A DNA stretch of 64,000 nucleotides from positions 434,001 through 498,000 of the forward strand of contig NZ_JAAZQJ010000001.1 of assembly GCF_012275375.1 (NCBI RefSeq), given 5' to 3'. Position 1 is the first letter of the stretch; every line of letters starts with the position of its first letter. Source of the stretch: Dyella sp. SG609. GTDB lineage: Bacteria; Pseudomonadota; Gammaproteobacteria; Xanthomonadales; Rhodanobacteraceae. Of the stretch, positions 62,015-64,000 are shown one piece after another. The position numbers were made by a program, and so were the translations under genes. The notes beneath the pieces are model-generated. The model was given only the letters and a program-made list of their open reading frames with translations, was not told where the DNA came from and ran no database searches.

Positions 62015-64000
62015 ATGTCGCACATCGCACTACGCCGTCACAGACTCGCCAGCGCACTCGCGCTGGTGCTGCTGCCCACGTTCGCGCTGCACGCGCAGGA
62101 CGCCGGCACCAACCAGGCCCAGTCGCAGGACCAGGCCGCGCAAGGGGAAAAGAAGGCCAAGACGCTGGACAAGGTCGTGGTCACCGGTTCGCGCATCGCG
62201 CGCGCCGAAGTGGAAGGACCGGCGCCGGTCAACATCATCAAGGGCGAGGACATCCAGAAGCAGGGCTTCAACACCGTGTTCGAGGTGATGAACTCGATCA
62301 CCCAGGCCGGCATCGCCGAAACGCCGCCGAGCTGGGGCAGCACCTCGGTCAACGCGCGCCAGCTCAACCTGCGCAACATGGGTTCCAACCGCAGCCTGCT
62401 GCTGATCGACGGCCACCGCGTCACCGATTACCCGATGCCGGCCAACGGCAAGACCAACTTCCAGAACTACAACAACATCCCCACCGGCATGATCGACCGC
62501 ATCGAGGTGCTGGCCACCGGCGCCTCGGCGATCTACGGCTCGGACGCCATCGCCGGCGTGGTCAACATCATCCTGAAGAAGAACTACCAGGGTGACGACA
62601 TCAAGGTGCAGGTCGGCAGTTCCACCCGCGGCGGACGCGACTTCGGCGACATCAACTTCGTCGGCGGCCGTTCGGGCGACAACTGGAGCGTGGTGTACAA
62701 CCTGCAGCGCAGCCACCGCACGCCGCTGTGGGGCCGCGACCGCCGCTACACCGATTCGGACGCCGACGCCGGCTACGGCGCCTGGGACCAGAACGCGCGC
62801 ATGTTCGGCTACCCGCGCTACACCGGCCTGATGCTGGCCGACGGCAACGGCAACTACATCACGCCGCCGGCCGGCGCCTGCAACCAGCGCGGCTTCAAGA
62901 ACAACTTCAGCCAGTACCACAAGCAGACGGTGGCGACCAACGGCAACACGGTCGATCCCACCAACATCACCGACCTCGGCAGCTACTGCGCGCAGAACGA
63001 CCTGTTCGGCAACTGGGTGCTGACGCCAGGCCGCGACGACCGCGACGCCTACGTGTCCGGCACCTACGACTTCGGCGGCGGCCTGCAGGCCTACGGCTCG
63101 GTGGGCTATTGGGAAACCCACGGCGTGTCCAACACCGAGCTGCCGTTCCTGTATCCGATGGGCGGCATCCCCGGTTCGTTCTACGACCAGGGCACGGGCC
63201 AGGTGATCACCAACTATTTCCGCCAGCTCACGCCGGGCGAAATGGGCGGCTACGGCAATACCCACGACGACGAAAAGAACTGGGACATCCATGCCGGCCT
63301 GCGCGGCACCTTGTTCGACAACCGCTTCAACTGGGACTTGAACGTCGGCCACGCCAAGTACATCGTGCGCGAGAGCTACACCGGCCTGAACGAGCAGGGC
63401 ATGTTCAATTACTTCTTCGGCCCGCAGCAGGGCACCACCACGGTGGGCGGCGAGGAGTATCCGGTCTACACGATCAACCAGCAGCGCTTCTGGAATCCGA
63501 TCTCCACGGCCGACTACCGCACGTTCGCCGTGACCGGCCAGAACACCGCGGTGTCGTGGATGGACCAGGCCTCGCTGAACCTCACCGGCGACCTGTTCAA
63601 CACCTGGGCCGGCCCGGTCGGCTTCGCCGGCGTGCTGGAAGCCAACCACCAGGGCTACAAGCTGACGCCCGATGCGCGCGGCAACACCACCACCTTCGGC
63701 GACCCCTTCCAGGACTACAACGCCGGCGGCGGCACCCGCATGCGCCTGTCGGCGGGTACCGAGTTCCGCGTGCCGCTGTCGGACACGCTGACCTGGAGCC
63801 TGTCCGGCCGCCTGGACAAGTACCGCGACGCCAGCGATGCCGACATCGCCCGCACCTGGGGCACGGCGATCGAGTGGCGCCCGGTGGCCGGCCTGCTGCT
63901 GCGCGGCACCTACGGCACCAACTTCCACGCGCCGGACATGCAGTACCTGTACAAGCAGGACTCGCTGTCGACCAAGGGCATCTACTCCGACTACTACCAG
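62015..64000 (+). CDS. TonB-dependent receptor, truncated by the window edge
   Basis: The frame opens at ATG 62015 after GGGGAGGAG and runs without a stop to the end of the window (662 codons). The signal peptide ends LHAQ. A Q/A-rich linker follows, then a TonB box (KVVVTGSRI) and a plug with DIQKQGFNTVFEVMNSI. Further plug motifs are LNLRNMGSNRSLLLIDGHRV and GASAIYGSDAIAGVVNIILKK. The barrel then begins (RGGRDFGDINFVGG). It is the type found in Xanthomonas carbohydrate loci. Last seen gene of the glycan operon, 83 bp after GH20; it should import the trimmed oligosaccharides. Confidence 0.93.
   Translation, partial: MSHIALRRHRLASALALVLLPTFALHAQDAGTNQAQSQDQAAQGEKKAKTLDKVVVTGSRIARAEVEGPAPVNIIKGEDIQKQGFNTVFEVMNSITQAGIAETPPSWGSTSVNARQLNLRNMGSNRSLLLIDGHRVTDYPMPANGKTNFQNYNNIPTGMIDRIEVLATGASAIYGSDAIAGVVNIILKKNYQGDDIKVQVGSSTRGGRDFGDINFVGGRSGDNWSVVYNLQRSHRTPLWGRDRRYTDSDADAGYGAWDQNARMFGYPRYTGLMLADGNGNYITPPAGACNQRGFKNNFSQYHKQTVATNGNTVDPTNITDLGSYCAQNDLFGNWVLTPGRDDRDAYVSGTYDFGGGLQAYGSVGYWETHGVSNTELPFLYPMGGIPGSFYDQGTGQVITNYFRQLTPGEMGGYGNTHDDEKNWDIHAGLRGTLFDNRFNWDLNVGHAKYIVRESYTGLNEQGMFNYFFGPQQGTTTVGGEEYPVYTINQQRFWNPISTADYRTFAVTGQNTAVSWMDQASLNLTGDLFNTWAGPVGFAGVLEANHQGYKLTPDARGNTTTFGDPFQDYNAGGGTRMRLSAGTEFRVPLSDTLTWSLSGRLDKYRDASDADIARTWGTAIEWRPVAGLLLRGTYGTNFHAPDMQYLYKQDSLSTKGIYSDYYQ

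Noticed and set aside
1-64000. tRNA or rRNA genes
   Set aside because: No cloverleaf or conserved rRNA sequence was recognised by eye; a covariance search would be decisive.

Overview
The window is high-GC DNA with short intergenic gaps, TonB-dependent receptors, tightly overlapping sugar-catabolism operons and an L-fuconate pathway of the kind described in Xanthomonas. This points to a gammaproteobacterium of the Xanthomonadaceae/Rhodanobacteraceae (Dyella/Frateuria/Xanthomonas-like). The assignment is inferred from gene content and style; no rRNA or tRNA gene was seen.

Layout. 0-1.7 kb: L-fucose permease and a sugar mutarotase. 1.7-2.9 kb: non-coding DNA with two adjacent perfect palindromes. 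2.9-10.4 kb: a giant trimeric autotransporter adhesin followed by a BamE-like/OmpA-like lipoprotein. 10.9-27.6 kb: a plant-polysaccharide/galactose locus. Its minus-strand arm is regulator-kinase-aldolase-dehydratase-dehydrogenase-lactonase of D-galactonate catabolism, then a sugar permease and a GH93-like lectin-tailed hydrolase. Its plus-strand arm is aldose epimerase, GH5-like hydrolase, TonB receptor, GH93-like and GH43 enzymes. 27.7-36.1 kb: signalling (diguanylate cyclase, OmpR-type two-component pair, a beta-propeller sensor without a kinase, a hybrid-free histidine kinase). 36.8-40.7 kb: a two-gene operon of a ThDP decarboxylase and a flavin amine oxidase. 40.8-43.6 kb: small or unknown genes. 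44.0-47.4 kb: a GH31 lipoprotein with an inserted beta-sandwich plus a PhyH dioxygenase. 47.9-54.0 kb: a complete six-gene L-fucose oxidation operon. 54.4-64 kb, divergent: a hexose kinase, two GH29 alpha-L-fucosidases, GH18, GH20 and the start of a TonB receptor, which form a fucosylated-GlcNAc-glycan utilisation operon.

How it works together. The right-hand plus operon should import and trim fucosylated GlcNAc-containing glycans. Released L-fucose is oxidised by the divergent operon: dehydrogenase, lactonase, dehydratase, dehydrogenase, hydrolase. The final L-lactate is removed by the operon's own FMN lactate dehydrogenase. Fucose uptake and anomer conversion would come from the genes at the left edge. 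The 11-27 kb locus feeds galactose, and probably arabinose-type sugars, into a DgoR-controlled galactonate route.

Non-coding structure. Four copies of long, hairpin-rich intergenic elements (two subfamilies) and two REP-like inverted-repeat pairs punctuate the window. The subfamilies differ in placement: one sits at convergent gene ends, the other between divergent genes. Stem differences between copies look compensatory.
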